Positions 1-6,262 are shown, counted from the stretch's first letter. The stretch is DNA of 21,460 nt from an uncultured Streptococcus sp. (GCA_916048115.1 CAJZGQ010000004.1:1-21460); one strand, 5' to 3'. Made by a program: numbers and translations. The notes: a model not told the origin generated them from the sequence alone.

Positions 1-53
1 GGACGACGAAATCGAATTCTAACGAATTACCGATTTCTGTCCCACTCTCTTTT
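1..53 (-). repeat. Partial copy of dispersed hairpin repeat, inverted relative to the copy at 5315-5367
   Basis: The reverse complement of these 53 bases is identical, base for base, to 5315-5367. The repeat can fold on itself: outer arms GTGGGAC/GTCCCAC, inner arms GAAATCG..AATTC and GAATTCGATTTC, and a GTTA loop, with small bulges. The copy is cut by the left edge of the window, so the parts that follow the first hairpin in the other copy (5374-5495) would lie off the window. Identity ends at base 53-54, just outside the hairpin. I recognise this as a common type of streptococcal intergenic repeat but cannot give it an established name. Confidence 0.85.
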
Positions 54-90
54 TGCTGTCAAAGGAATTTCAACTCTTTTCTAGTCAAAT

Positions 91-121
91 CTGACGCAAG
101 TCATCAAATTTATGATAGAAT
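91..121 (+). promoter_or_regulatory. Putative promoter of yutD-rlmN-vanZ
   Basis: Overlapping -10 candidates TATGAT (111-116) and TAGAAT (116-121) lie about 40 bases before the yutD start. The only -35-like sequence is CTGACG (91-96), with a 14- or 19-base spacer depending on the -10 chosen, neither of which is ideal. The position between the left-edge repeat and the first gene fits a promoter, but the match is weak. Confidence 0.4.
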
Positions 122-159
122 AAAGTGTTACAGTAAATAGATTTTGATGAAGGAACACT

Positions 160-735
160 ATGCGAAAAGAGATTGACCCTGAATTATATAATTACAATAA
201 ATTTCCTGGACCTGTGTTTCGTCAGGTAGGAGATCAGATCCTTTCAGAAAACCTCTCCTTTGAGTTGTTAAAAAATGAGAAGGAAGCATTTGATGCGACC
301 GTTTTTGGTCAACGATTTTCTGAGATTTTAACCAAATTTGATTACATTGTTGGTGATTGGAGCAATGAACAGTTGCGCTTGCGTGGCTTCTATAAGGAAG
401 AACGCGATGTTGCAACGATGGATAAACTAAGTCGCTTAGACGATTATTTGTTAGAATATTGTAGCTATGGTTGTGCTTATTTTGTCCTTGAAAATAAGGA
501 GCCTCATCGTGCTTCCTTTGATAAGAAATCACCGGTCAAAAAAGCTCAATCAGAAGAAAGAGAACCTAAGAAGCGTTCGCGCAATCGCAAACAAAAAGAT
601 CGTTTCCAAAAACGAGAACGCGACAAGGGACAGTCAACGAATAACTCGAAAAAAACAAGACCGTCTGCTGAAACTAAAAAAACAACGAAGACGAACAACA
701 AACGTCATTTTGTGATTCGTCAAAAAGAGGAGTAA
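160..735 (+). CDS. yutD: YutD family protein (DUF1027)
   Basis: A 191-residue cytoplasmic protein of the YutD family, which is found across Bacillota and commonly sits directly before rlmN, as here. Its biochemical role is unknown to me. The conserved part is about residues 1-118 and includes the stretch LRLRGFYKEERDV and an acidic/aromatic segment ending in YGCAYFVLENKE. The last ~70 residues are a low-complexity, strongly basic tail (KKRSRNRKQK, KKTRPSAETKKTTK) with no predicted fold. Such a tail suggests contact with RNA or another polyanion, which would suit a neighbour of an rRNA methyltransferase, but that is inference. The ATG is preceded by AAGGA at 150-154. The stop is 6 bases before rlmN, and the rlmN ribosome binding site lies inside the end of this gene, so the two are probably cotranslated. 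Confidence 0.85.
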   Translation: MRKEIDPELYNYNKFPGPVFRQVGDQILSENLSFELLKNEKEAFDATVFGQRFSEILTKFDYIVGDWSNEQLRLRGFYKEERDVATMDKLSRLDDYLLEYCSYGCAYFVLENKEPHRASFDKKSPVKKAQSEEREPKKRSRNRKQKDRFQKRERDKGQSTNNSKKTRPSAETKKTTKTNNKRHFVIRQKEE

Positions 736-741
736 GAAAGA

Positions 742-1830
742 ATGAAACCATCCATTTATAGTTTAACACGCCAAGAGATGATTGATTGGGCGGAAGAAAA
801 CGGCGAAAAGAAATTCCGTGCAGCCCAAATCTGGGAATGGCTCTATCGTAAACGTGTCCAGTCTTTCGAAGAAATGACCAACCTTTCTAAGGACTTAATT
901 GCGAAGTTAAATGATCAATTCGTTGTCAACCCACTCAAGCAACGGATCGTGCAAGAGTCAGCAGATGGAACAGTCAAATACCTCTTTGAATTGCCAGACG
1001 GCATGTTGATTGAGACGGTTTTGATGCGTCAGCACTATGGTTTATCTGTCTGTGTAACGACTCAGGTCGGATGCAATATTGGTTGTACCTTCTGTGCTTC
1101 AGGTTTGATCAAAAAACAACGCGATTTGAACAATGGCGAAATCGTGTCTCAAATCATGTTGGTCCAAAAATACTTTGACGAACGGGGTCAAGATGAACGG
1201 GTCAGCCATATCGTTGTCATGGGGATCGGAGAACCATTTGACAACTATAACAACGTCTTGAAATTTATCCGGACGGTTAACGATGATAAGGGGCTAGCGA
1301 TTGGTGCTCGTCATATTACCGTATCAACTTCTGGTTTGGCCCATAAAATTCGCGACTTTGCAAATGAAGGTGTGCAGGTCAATTTGGCAGTGTCTCTACA
1401 TGCTCCAAACAACGACTTGCGCTCTAGCATCATGAAGATCAACCGGGCTTTCCCAATTGAAAAATTGTTTGCAGCGATTGAATACTATATCGAGACCACG
1501 AACCGTCGGGTGACCTTTGAGTACATCATGTTGAATGAAGTCAATGATGGGGTTGAGCAAGCCTTAGAGTTGGCAGAATTGCTCAAGAATATCAAGAAAT
1601 TGTCTTATGTTAACTTGATTCCTTACAATCCTGTCAGTGAGCATGACCAATATAGCCGAAGTCCAAAAGAACGGGTTATGGCCTTCTATGATACCTTGAA
1701 AAAACAAGGTGTCAACTGTGTGGTGCGTCAAGAGCACGGTACAGATATTGATGCTGCCTGTGGCCAATTGCGTTCAAATACGATGAAACGGGATCGGGAG
1801 AAAGCGATTGTTCAACAAGCACAACCTTAA
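742..1830 (+). CDS. rlmN: 23S rRNA (adenine2503-C2)-methyltransferase / dual tRNA A37 methyltransferase RlmN
   Basis: Radical SAM enzyme that adds a methyl group to C2 of A2503 in 23S rRNA at the peptidyl transferase centre; in E. coli the same enzyme also modifies A37 of some tRNAs. The 4Fe-4S ligands are visible as C111, C115 and C118 in [11 protein letters not shown]. The two further cysteines needed for the methyl-transfer mechanism are present: C104 (in LSVCVTTQ), seven residues before the cluster as in E. coli, and C340 (in DAACGQLR), the methyl carrier. The protein is full length at 362 residues. It has an N-terminal accessory domain (about 1-90) followed by the radical SAM barrel with the motifs GIGEP and [18 protein letters not shown] lies at 726-732. 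The 3' end overlaps the vanZ start by 23 bases. Confidence 0.97.
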   Translation: MKPSIYSLTRQEMIDWAEENGEKKFRAAQIWEWLYRKRVQSFEEMTNLSKDLIAKLNDQFVVNPLKQRIVQESADGTVKYLFELPDGMLIETVLMRQHYGLSVCVTTQVGCNIGCTFCASGLIKKQRDLNNGEIVSQIMLVQKYFDERGQDERVSHIVVMGIGEPFDNYNNVLKFIRTVNDDKGLAIGARHITVSTSGLAHKIRDFANEGVQVNLAVSLHAPNNDLRSSIMKINRAFPIEKLFAAIEYYIETTNRRVTFEYIMLNEVNDGVEQALELAELLKNIKKLSYVNLIPYNPVSEHDQYSRSPKERVMAFYDTLKKQGVNCVVRQEHGTDIDAACGQLRSNTMKRDREKAIVQQAQP

Positions 1831-2344
1831 ACGAGGGCTGATCGATCATACGGAACTAACAAAGAGAGGAAGAAGGCTGTTACATAGTGGCAGCTTCTTC
1901 TATTTTATCCTCTTGTGCCTGATGTGTTTTTTGCCCCAACAACCAGAACCAGGTATGGAAACTCCGGGAATTCAACATTTCGGCCGCATCGTCGTCCTGC
2001 TGGTTCCTCTTAACTCACTAATGAATCTTGGCCAGATCACCAGTGTCATCCAACTCATTAAGGTCATTCTCCAAAACGTAGTCAATGTCTTTTTGTTAAG
2101 CCCGCTGGTCTTTCAACTTCTCTGGCTATGGCCCTGGTTGAGGAGTCGCAAACGGGTCTTGTTCTTCGGCTTTGCCATGAGCTTGTGGATTGAATCTAGC
2201 CAAGTGCTCTTAGATCTTTTGTTTGATGCCAATCGTGTCTTTGAACTAGATGATTTGTGGACCAATACCTTAGGGGCTTATCTGGCTTATTTAGGTTTTC
2301 AGTATCTCCGAGCACGATTGCTAGCAGAAGATGGAAAAATATAA
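1808..2344 (+). CDS. VanZ family membrane protein
   Basis: A 178-residue protein with about five hydrophobic segments (approximately 29-42, 59-72, 89-110, 116-138 and 153-169). It carries the VanZ-family signature: E129 and Q132 in the fourth segment, then R143, E146, DDL and NTLGA (153-157). The name comes from VanZ of Tn1546, which gives low-level teicoplanin resistance; chromosomal streptococcal homologues have mostly unknown roles in the cell envelope. The start is probably TTG at 1808, because GGGAG (1796-1800) sits seven bases before it and no ATG or GTG occurs in a suitable place. This places the start inside rlmN and suggests translational coupling. No clear terminator follows; a consensus promoter begins 36 bases after the stop. 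Confidence 0.85.
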   Translation: MFNKHNLKRGLIDHTELTKRGRRLLHSGSFFYFILLCLMCFLPQQPEPGMETPGIQHFGRIVVLLVPLNSLMNLGQITSVIQLIKVILQNVVNVFLLSPLVFQLLWLWPWLRSRKRVLFFGFAMSLWIESSQVLLDLLFDANRVFELDDLWTNTLGAYLAYLGFQYLRARLLAEDGKI

Positions 2345-2379
2345 AATCCGAACATTTTAGCGCCTTTTTAAAATTTTTG

Positions 2380-2408
2380 TTGACAAAATCAGAAGCGGGA
2401 GCTATAAT
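2380..2408 (+). promoter_or_regulatory. Consensus sigma-A promoter of the Trp T-box/trpB transcript
   Basis: Perfect -35 TTGACA at 2380-2385 and perfect -10 TATAAT at 2403-2408, with a 17-base spacer. Transcription should begin near 2415, directly before the first stem of the T-box leader. It is the best promoter in the window, as expected where control is left to a leader riboswitch. Confidence 0.93.
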
Positions 2409-2414
2409 AGCTTC

Positions 2415-2672
2415 AAGACATCAGATAAGTAGAGATTTTTCTCACTTCCAGGGAGCTTGTGGTAATTGCGAACAAGCAGTGGTGAATCTTGAAATGGGCT
2501 GATGCGTTTATGATGATGAATTTGAAACAATAAAAATTCGGTGAGCACACCTTATCGTGCACCCTGTTGTTAGACAGGTCAGAGATGTAGGAGAAAGACT
2601 ATCTTCCTACAATGGAGGTGGCACCGCGGTATCGAATCGTCCTCACACAGATTTTTCTGTGTGAGGTTTTTT
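2415..2672 (+). promoter_or_regulatory. T-box riboswitch, tryptophan specifier (UGG), controlling trpB
   Basis: T-box leader that reads uncharged tRNA-Trp and lets transcription continue when tryptophan is scarce. Stem I is closed by CATCAG (2419-2424) with CTGATG (2499-2504). Above it a loop containing AGTA on the 5' side and GAAATGGG on the 3' side is capped by AGATT (2433-2437) with AATCT (2485-2489). This is the specifier loop and it shows UGG at 2495-2497. The apical arm is GCTTGT/ACAAGC. A further hairpin with arms TGTAGGA and TCCTACA lies at about 2586-2612. The T-box sequence proper, GGAGGTGGCACCGCGG, is at 2614-2629 and is followed at once by the terminator. The specifier matches the downstream gene. 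Confidence 0.92.
2641..2672 (+). terminator. T-box regulated intrinsic terminator before trpB
   Basis: Ten-base-pair stem CCTCACACAG (2641-2650) with CTGTGTGAGG (2657-2666), loop ATTTTT, then six T (2667-2672). It competes with the antiterminator that tRNA stabilises through the T-box sequence just upstream. Confidence 0.93.
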
Positions 2673-2676
2673 GTAT

Positions 2677-2720
2677 CTCAAAGGAATCCAGTGAGACTGC
2701 AGCTCAAAGGACCAGCGAGA
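2677..2720 (+). repeat. Short near-tandem repeat in the trpB leader
   Basis: CTCAAAGGAATCCAGTGAGA (2677-2696) is followed six bases later by CTCAAAGGACCAGCGAGA (2703-2720). The two differ by one substitution and a two-base indel. The pair lies between the T-box terminator and the trpB ribosome binding site, so it is transcribed only when the terminator is bypassed. No function is evident; it may simply be a local duplication. Confidence 0.6.
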
Positions 2721-2769
2721 GAAAAAAGATCATAAACAGGATTGAAAATATAGAAAAGAGGACACAATC

Positions 2770-3957
2770 ATGACAGAAACAAAAGGCTATTTCGGACAAT
2801 TTGGTGGATCTTTCGTACCAGAGCCCATTCAAAACTTGCTCAATCAATTAGAGGAAACCTTTGAACAGTATAAAAACGATCCAGAATTTATCGCAGAATA
2901 CAAACATTATTTGAAAGACTATTCTGGACGCGAAACACCACTCTACTTTGCAGAAAGTTTAACAGAGCATTTAGGTGGGGCAAAAATTTATTTGAAGCGC
3001 GAAGACTTGAATCACCTAGGTTCGCATAAATTGAATAACGTCTTGGGGCAAATCCTCTTGGCTAAGCGCATGGGTAAAACGCGCGTGATTGCTGAAACAG
3101 GAGCAGGTCAACACGGTGTCGCTACAGCAGCTGCGGCAGCTAAATTTGGTATGGCTTGTGATGTCTACATGGGGGCAGAAGACGTGGAGCGTCAACGTCT
3201 CAATGTCTTCCGCATGGAAATGATGGGGGCAACCGTCCATGCGGTTGAAACAGGAACCAAGACCTTGAAAGACGCCGTTGATGCTGCGTTTGGAGCATGG
3301 ATGGCAGACCTCGATGCCTTTTACGTTTTGGGTTCTGCTGTTGGACCTCACCCTTACCCAACCATTGTGCATGAATTCCAAAAAGTGATCAGCGAAGAGT
3401 CTAAACGTCAAATTTTGGAAAAAGAAGGTCGTTTGCCAGACTATGTGATTGCCTGTGTCGGTGGTGGCTCCAATGCCATCGGTGCCTTTTCTGAATATGT
3501 TGCAGAAGAGGAAGTCGGTTTGATTGGGGTAGAAGCAGCTGGTCATGGCTTGGATACCGATCAGCACGCCGCTACCATGACCAAAGGGACTGTAGGAGTT
3601 GTCGATGGTATGAAGACTTATGCTGTCTTTGGCGAAGATGGAAAAGTAGCGCCAGTTTACTCGATTTCTGCTGGTTTGGACTACCCAGGGGTTGGTCCAG
3701 AGCATGCTTTCTTTAAAGATTCTGGTCGTGTAGAATATGTAGCAGCGACAGATGATGAAGCAGTAGAAGCTCTTCTTCTTCTCAGTAAAACAGAAGGGAT
3801 CCTTCCAGCCATTGAAAGCTCACACGCGATTGCAGAAGCGGTCAAACGTGCTCCGCAATTGAATAAAGACAAGATTATCATCATCAACGTTTCTGGACGT
3901 GGGGATAAGGACGTGGCTGCTATTGCCGATTATTTGGAAGCAAAAGCTGCAAAATAA
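2770..3957 (+). CDS. trpB: Tryptophan synthase beta subunit
   Basis: PLP enzyme that condenses indole with L-serine to give L-tryptophan. The family landmarks align without gaps to the enteric enzyme: PLP-binding K87 after H86 in LGSHKLNN, catalytic E109 in AETGAGQHG, and the phosphate loop GGGSN at 231-235. The length of 395 residues is normal for the TrpB1 class that usually pairs with TrpA. RBS AGAGGA is at 2757-2762. The gene is alone behind its own Trp T-box: no trpA or other trp gene lies beside it, and the next gene is convergent. Unless trpA is elsewhere, the enzyme would act on free indole. Transcription ends in a terminator at 4009-4051, inside the 3' end of the opposing gene. Confidence 0.97.
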   Translation: MTETKGYFGQFGGSFVPEPIQNLLNQLEETFEQYKNDPEFIAEYKHYLKDYSGRETPLYFAESLTEHLGGAKIYLKREDLNHLGSHKLNNVLGQILLAKRMGKTRVIAETGAGQHGVATAAAAAKFGMACDVYMGAEDVERQRLNVFRMEMMGATVHAVETGTKTLKDAVDAAFGAWMADLDAFYVLGSAVGPHPYPTIVHEFQKVISEESKRQILEKEGRLPDYVIACVGGGSNAIGAFSEYVAEEEVGLIGVEAAGHGLDTDQHAATMTKGTVGVVDGMKTYAVFGEDGKVAPVYSISAGLDYPGVGPEHAFFKDSGRVEYVAATDDEAVEALLLLSKTEGILPAIESSHAIAEAVKRAPQLNKDKIIIINVSGRGDKDVAAIADYLEAKAAK

Positions 3958-3964
3958 GAAGAGC

Positions 3965-4624
3965 TTATCTAAAAAACATCGTATAAAGAAGTAAAACGTG
4001 ATAACTGAGAAAGAGACAGGGAACAAAAGGAATCCGGTCTCTTTCTTTTTTGAGAGCAAAGACGAGAATACCTAAGATGGATGCGATCTGAATGAGAAAG
4101 AGAATCTGGGTAGAAGAAAAGCTTAGCGAAAAGGTAGCTAGTAAGAGAAAATCTCCTGCTCCCATTCCGATAAAGAAAAAGTGAGCTCCTATCGCAAGGA
4201 GTAAAAAGACCAGCATGAGGAGATTACCACCGGATAAAAAGAGGACCAGGGCATGGAGACAGCACCAGATGAATAAAGGGTATTCCATAAATCGAAGGTC
4301 ATAGATGGCTAAAACGGCAGCTCCCAGTAGTGTTAGAAGTTGAGGCAGAGAGAGGAAACCATTGGCGTAGGCTAAAAAGAGCAGGCCACTCCAAACCTCA
4401 AAAAGGCAGTACCAAAATGGGTAGGGCTGATGACAGTAGCGACAGCGAAAGCGATGGAGTAGTTGCGAGAGAATGGGGATGAGATCCCAAACTCCAAGGA
4501 CGTGCTGGCAGTGATCGCAATGACTGCGAGGAGCGAGAATGGATTGGTTTGGGAAACGGTCGACAACTAGCCCCAAAAAAGAGGCGATACAAGTACCGAT
4601 GGTAAAAAAATAAAAGTTGATCAT
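3965..4624 (-). CDS. cilC: Prepilin peptidase of the late competence (CilC/CclA) type
   Basis: Integral membrane aspartyl protease (peptidase family A24) that cleaves, and in many members N-methylates, type IV-like prepilins. In naturally competent streptococci it processes ComGC and the other pseudopilins of the DNA-uptake pilus. The 219-residue product shows an N-terminal segment ending in SFLGLVVDRFP, zinc-type cysteine pairs C36/C39 and C61/C64, and the two catalytic aspartates D109 (in AIYDLRFMEYP) and D158 (in GMGAGD, 153-158), among several membrane spans. A perfect cin-box lies seven bases before the ATG and no ribosome binding site is visible, so the message may be leaderless. The gene faces trpB with seven bases between the two stop codons. 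Confidence 0.93.
   Translation of the reverse strand: MINFYFFTIGTCIASFLGLVVDRFPNQSILAPRSHCDHCQHVLGVWDLIPILSQLLHRFRCRYCHQPYPFWYCLFEVWSGLLFLAYANGFLSLPQLLTLLGAAVLAIYDLRFMEYPLFIWCCLHALVLFLSGGNLLMLVFLLLAIGAHFFFIGMGAGDFLLLATFSLSFSSTQILFLIQIASILGILVFALKKERDRIPFVPCLFLSYHVLLLYTMFFR
4009..4051 (+). terminator. trpB terminator located inside the opposing prepilin peptidase gene
   Basis: GAAAGAGAC (4009-4017) pairs with GTCTCTTTC (4037-4045), with two further G-C pairs inside after one mismatch, then six T (4046-4051). It points on the + strand, 52 bases after the trpB stop, and lies wholly in the last codons of the - strand gene. There is no matching T-run for the - strand. Confidence 0.8.
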
Positions 4625-4631
4625 ACTTATT

Positions 4632-4653
4632 TATTCGTAAAGCAATCGAAAAA
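4632..4653 (-). promoter_or_regulatory. cin-box (SigX/ComX competence promoter)
   Basis: Read on the - strand, TACGAATA lies at 4639-4632, an exact match to the streptococcal late-competence -10-like box bound by SigX-RNA polymerase. A run of five T (4653-4649) precedes it by nine bases, matching the upstream T-rich element of these promoters. Only seven bases separate the box from the ATG of the prepilin peptidase. I saw no other exact copy in the window. Confidence 0.9.
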
Positions 4654-4675
4654 TATCATCATTTACTTGAAAATC

Positions 4676-4704
4676 TTGTAAAGCCTTTCTAAATTTGATA
4701 CAAT
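4676..4704 (+). promoter_or_regulatory. Extended -10 promoter of yqgQ-rhodanese
   Basis: -35 TTGTAA (4676-4681), 17-base spacer, -10 TACAAT (4699-4704) with an extended TG at 4696-4697 (TGATACAAT). A start about seven bases downstream falls at 4711-4712, on the second ATG of yqgQ. Confidence 0.72.
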
Positions 4705-4711
4705 AATGAAC

Positions 4712-4930
4712 ATGAAAAACCTGTATGATGTTCAACAATTTTTAAAACGTTTTGGAATCATCATTTATGTGGGGAAGCGCCTCTATGACATCGAATTGAT
4801 GAAAATTGAGCTTCAACGTCTTTATGATGCAGGCCTGATGGAACGGCTCGATTATTTAGAAGCCGATACCGTTTTAAGAAGAGAGCACAAGCAAGAATTA
4901 GAATTTTTGAAAAAGAGTGAGGTAGAGTGA
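4712..4930 (+). CDS. yqgQ: YqgQ family protein (DUF910)
   Basis: Small acidic helical protein of the YqgQ/DUF910 family, 72 residues from this start. The family is widespread in Bacillota and has no established function. The conserved core VQQFLKRFG, YVGKRLYDIELM and ELQRLYDAGL spans nearly the whole protein. Two ATGs are possible, 4706 and 4712. I prefer 4712, because family members as I know them begin MK.LYDVQ and because the promoter at 4676-4704 predicts transcription starting at 4711-4712; 4706 would add two residues. Neither ATG has a ribosome binding site, so this looks like a leaderless gene. The stop codon overlaps the start of the next gene by one base, indicating one operon. Confidence 0.85.
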   Translation: MKNLYDVQQFLKRFGIIIYVGKRLYDIELMKIELQRLYDAGLMERLDYLEADTVLRREHKQELEFLKKSEVE

Positions 4931-5313
4931 TGGGAAATATCATTGTTTGGTTGGTTATTTTAGGAGCATTTGGATGGATGGCGTTTAATTATTTCCGCAT
5001 CCGTAAAGCTGCTAAATTTGTGGACAATGCTACTTTTGAAGAGTTGATTCGTAAAGGGCAGTTGATTGACTTGCGAGAGCCAGTTGAGTTTCATGCCAAG
5101 CATATTTTAGGAGCGCGCAACATTCCTTCTACTCAGTTGAAGTTGAGCCTTGCGGCCTTGCGCAAAGACAAACCGATTTTGCTCTATGAGAATAGCCGTA
5201 GTTCGCGTGTAACCAATGCGGCTCTCTATCTTAAGAAACAGGGCTACACAGATATTTATGTCTTGTCTTATGGTCTTGATTCTTGGAATGGGAAAGTGAA
5301 AAAAGACGCCTAA
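4930..5313 (+). CDS. Membrane-anchored rhodanese-like domain protein lacking the catalytic cysteine
   Basis: A 127-residue protein with one N-terminal membrane segment (about 4-22), then a rhodanese fold (about 32-125) with recognisable LIDLREPVEF and HILGARNIP motifs. Where active rhodaneses carry cysteine at the start of the CxxGxR loop, this protein reads LLYENSRSSR, with glutamate at position 87. No cysteine occurs anywhere in the protein, so sulfur transfer through a persulfide is not possible. It may bind a partner or an anion instead, but this is inference. The start is ATG at 4930, with GAGG (4919-4922) seven bases before it; a GTG at 4927 would add one residue. The start overlaps the yqgQ stop (TGATG). 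Confidence 0.88.
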   Translation: MGNIIVWLVILGAFGWMAFNYFRIRKAAKFVDNATFEELIRKGQLIDLREPVEFHAKHILGARNIPSTQLKLSLAALRKDKPILLYENSRSSRVTNAALYLKKQGYTDIYVLSYGLDSWNGKVKKDA

Positions 5314-5314
5314 T

Positions 5315-5439
5315 AAAAGAGAGTGGGACAGAAATCGGTAATTCGTTAGAATTCGATTTCGTCGTCCCACCTCCGCACAGTTGAGTAGGGCTATAAAAGC
5401 TGATGAAATCAGCGTAGTAGAGCCCACTCAACCACTGCG
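5315..5439 (+). repeat. Composite multi-hairpin intergenic repeat
   Basis: Its first 53 bases are repeated exactly, inverted, at 1-53. Hairpin 1 (5323-5370): GTGGGAC/GTCCCAC outer arms, GAAATCG(gt)AATTC/GAATTCGATTTC inner arms, loop GTTA. Hairpin 2 (5374-5439): CGCA/TGCG, GTTGAGT/ACTCAAC and GGGCT/AGCCC arms, with an inner GCTGAT/ATCAGC helix (5399-5413). It starts two bases after the rhodanese stop, so it lies in that operon's 3' untranslated region ahead of the terminator at 5466. No credible protein is encoded. It resembles dispersed streptococcal intergenic repeats or miniature elements; there is no recognisable target-site duplication. Confidence 0.82.
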
Positions 5440-5465
5440 TCTTACTCGACAATCCAAAAACAATT

Positions 5466-5497
5466 AAGAGGCTAGGACTTTTGTCCTAGCCTCTTTT
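5466..5497. terminator. Bidirectional terminator between the rhodanese operon and the pseudouridine synthase gene
   Basis: Thirteen-base-pair perfect stem AAGAGGCTAGGAC (5466-5478) with GTCCTAGCCTCTT (5483-5495) and a TTTT loop. T-rich sequence follows on the + strand (to 5497). On the - strand the sequence after the stem reads AATTGTTTTT, a weaker tract. It lies directly beside the stop codon of the - strand gene (5496-5498). Confidence 0.9.
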
Positions 5498-6221
5498 ATC
5501 TCGTTTTTTCAAGGAAATCTTTGACCCAAGTGAGCTCTACCTCATTCAAAGGCCGGCTTTCGCCAGGTGCTAACTGAGGGTCCAAGGTGAAGGGACCAAA
5601 AGACAAGCGTTTTAAGGTCATTACTTTGACGCCAATGGCCAAAAACATCTTTTTCACTTGGTGGTATTTTCCTTCTGAGATTCGGACCTGGGCCTTGCTG
5701 TAGCTGGGGTTACTTTCTAGAATAGTTAAGGAGGCAGGCTTGCAGATAGGGCCGTCCTTGAATGAAATCCCATTCTGAAATTGTTCGATGTGGGGGCCAT
5801 AGAGCGGACCGTTTACTTCTACCTCATAGACTTTCTCCACATGGTATTGAGGATGGAGCAGTTGAAAGCCTAGGGGACCATTATCTGTGATGAGGAGTAA
5901 GCCACTCGTATCGCGATCGAGGCGACCAAGCGGATAAAGATCTGGGTACTCTTGCTGGGGATCTACTAGCTCGATCACCGTTGGATGGTGTGCATCTCTT
6001 TTGGCAGTCACTGCCCCGATTGGTTTATGGAGCATGTAATAGTGGTGACGCGGTTCCTGAATGAGCCGTTCTCCTATTTGAATCTCTTGGAGTCCAGGGT
6101 CGATATTTTGGGATAGCTTTTGAGCTGGTAGGTGATCAACCAAGATTTGCCTTCGGGCCAGAAGTTGTTTGATGTCTTTGCGAGCATACTGATGGTCTGC
6201 CATCAATTGATCTAATCTCAT
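5496..6221 (-). CDS. RsuA/RluB/RluE-family rRNA pseudouridine synthase
   Basis: Enzyme that isomerises uridine to pseudouridine in ribosomal RNA; the exact target (16S as for RsuA, or 23S) cannot be read from the sequence. From this start it has 241 residues: an S4 RNA-binding domain (about 1-60, MRLDQLMADH..ARKDIKQLL) and a catalytic domain with the GRLDRDTSGLLL motif, whose aspartate is D102. Later come the motifs KVYEVEV and EGKYHQVKKMF. An in-frame ATG at 6311 would add 30 residues (MFSSSFLFS..) unlike any family member. I prefer 6221 because GAGG precedes it on the - strand and the S4 domain begins there. It is a single-gene unit convergent with the rhodanese operon. Confidence 0.93.
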   Translation of the reverse strand: MRLDQLMADHQYARKDIKQLLARRQILVDHLPAQKLSQNIDPGLQEIQIGERLIQEPRHHYYMLHKPIGAVTAKRDAHHPTVIELVDPQQEYPDLYPLGRLDRDTSGLLLITDNGPLGFQLLHPQYHVEKVYEVEVNGPLYGPHIEQFQNGISFKDGPICKPASLTILESNPSYSKAQVRISEGKYHQVKKMFLAIGVKVMTLKRLSFGPFTLDPQLAPGESRPLNEVELTWVKDFLEKTR

Positions 6222-6252
6222 GGAAGCCTCTTTTTCTGAAATTCTTATCATC

Positions 6253-6262
6253 AGTGTATCAT
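6253..6262 (-). promoter_or_regulatory. Possible extended -10 promoter of the pseudouridine synthase gene
   Basis: Read on the - strand, TGATACACT gives an extended TG and a -10 TACACT (6258-6253). No convincing -35 is visible. Transcription would begin near 6246, leaving a short leader that contains the GAGG before the ATG at 6221 and excluding the upstream in-frame ATGs. Confidence 0.35.

Noticed and set aside
2459..2463. A second TGG in the Trp leader as the specifier codon
   Set aside because: It lies in the apical arm of stem I, not in the internal loop between CATCAG/CTGATG and AGATT/AATCT where the specifier must be.
2257..2502. An 81-codon + strand frame running from the end of vanZ through the trpB promoter into the T-box, considered as a leader peptide
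   Set aside because: It crosses the consensus promoter and the T-box stem I, which explain the same bases much better, and it has no Trp-rich run as an attenuator peptide would.
3016..3705. A 229-codon open frame on the - strand inside trpB
   Set aside because: It is fully antisense to a clear trpB, has no ribosome binding site, and its composition (rich in Cys, His, Phe and Thr) is what results from reading the reverse frame of a biased gene.
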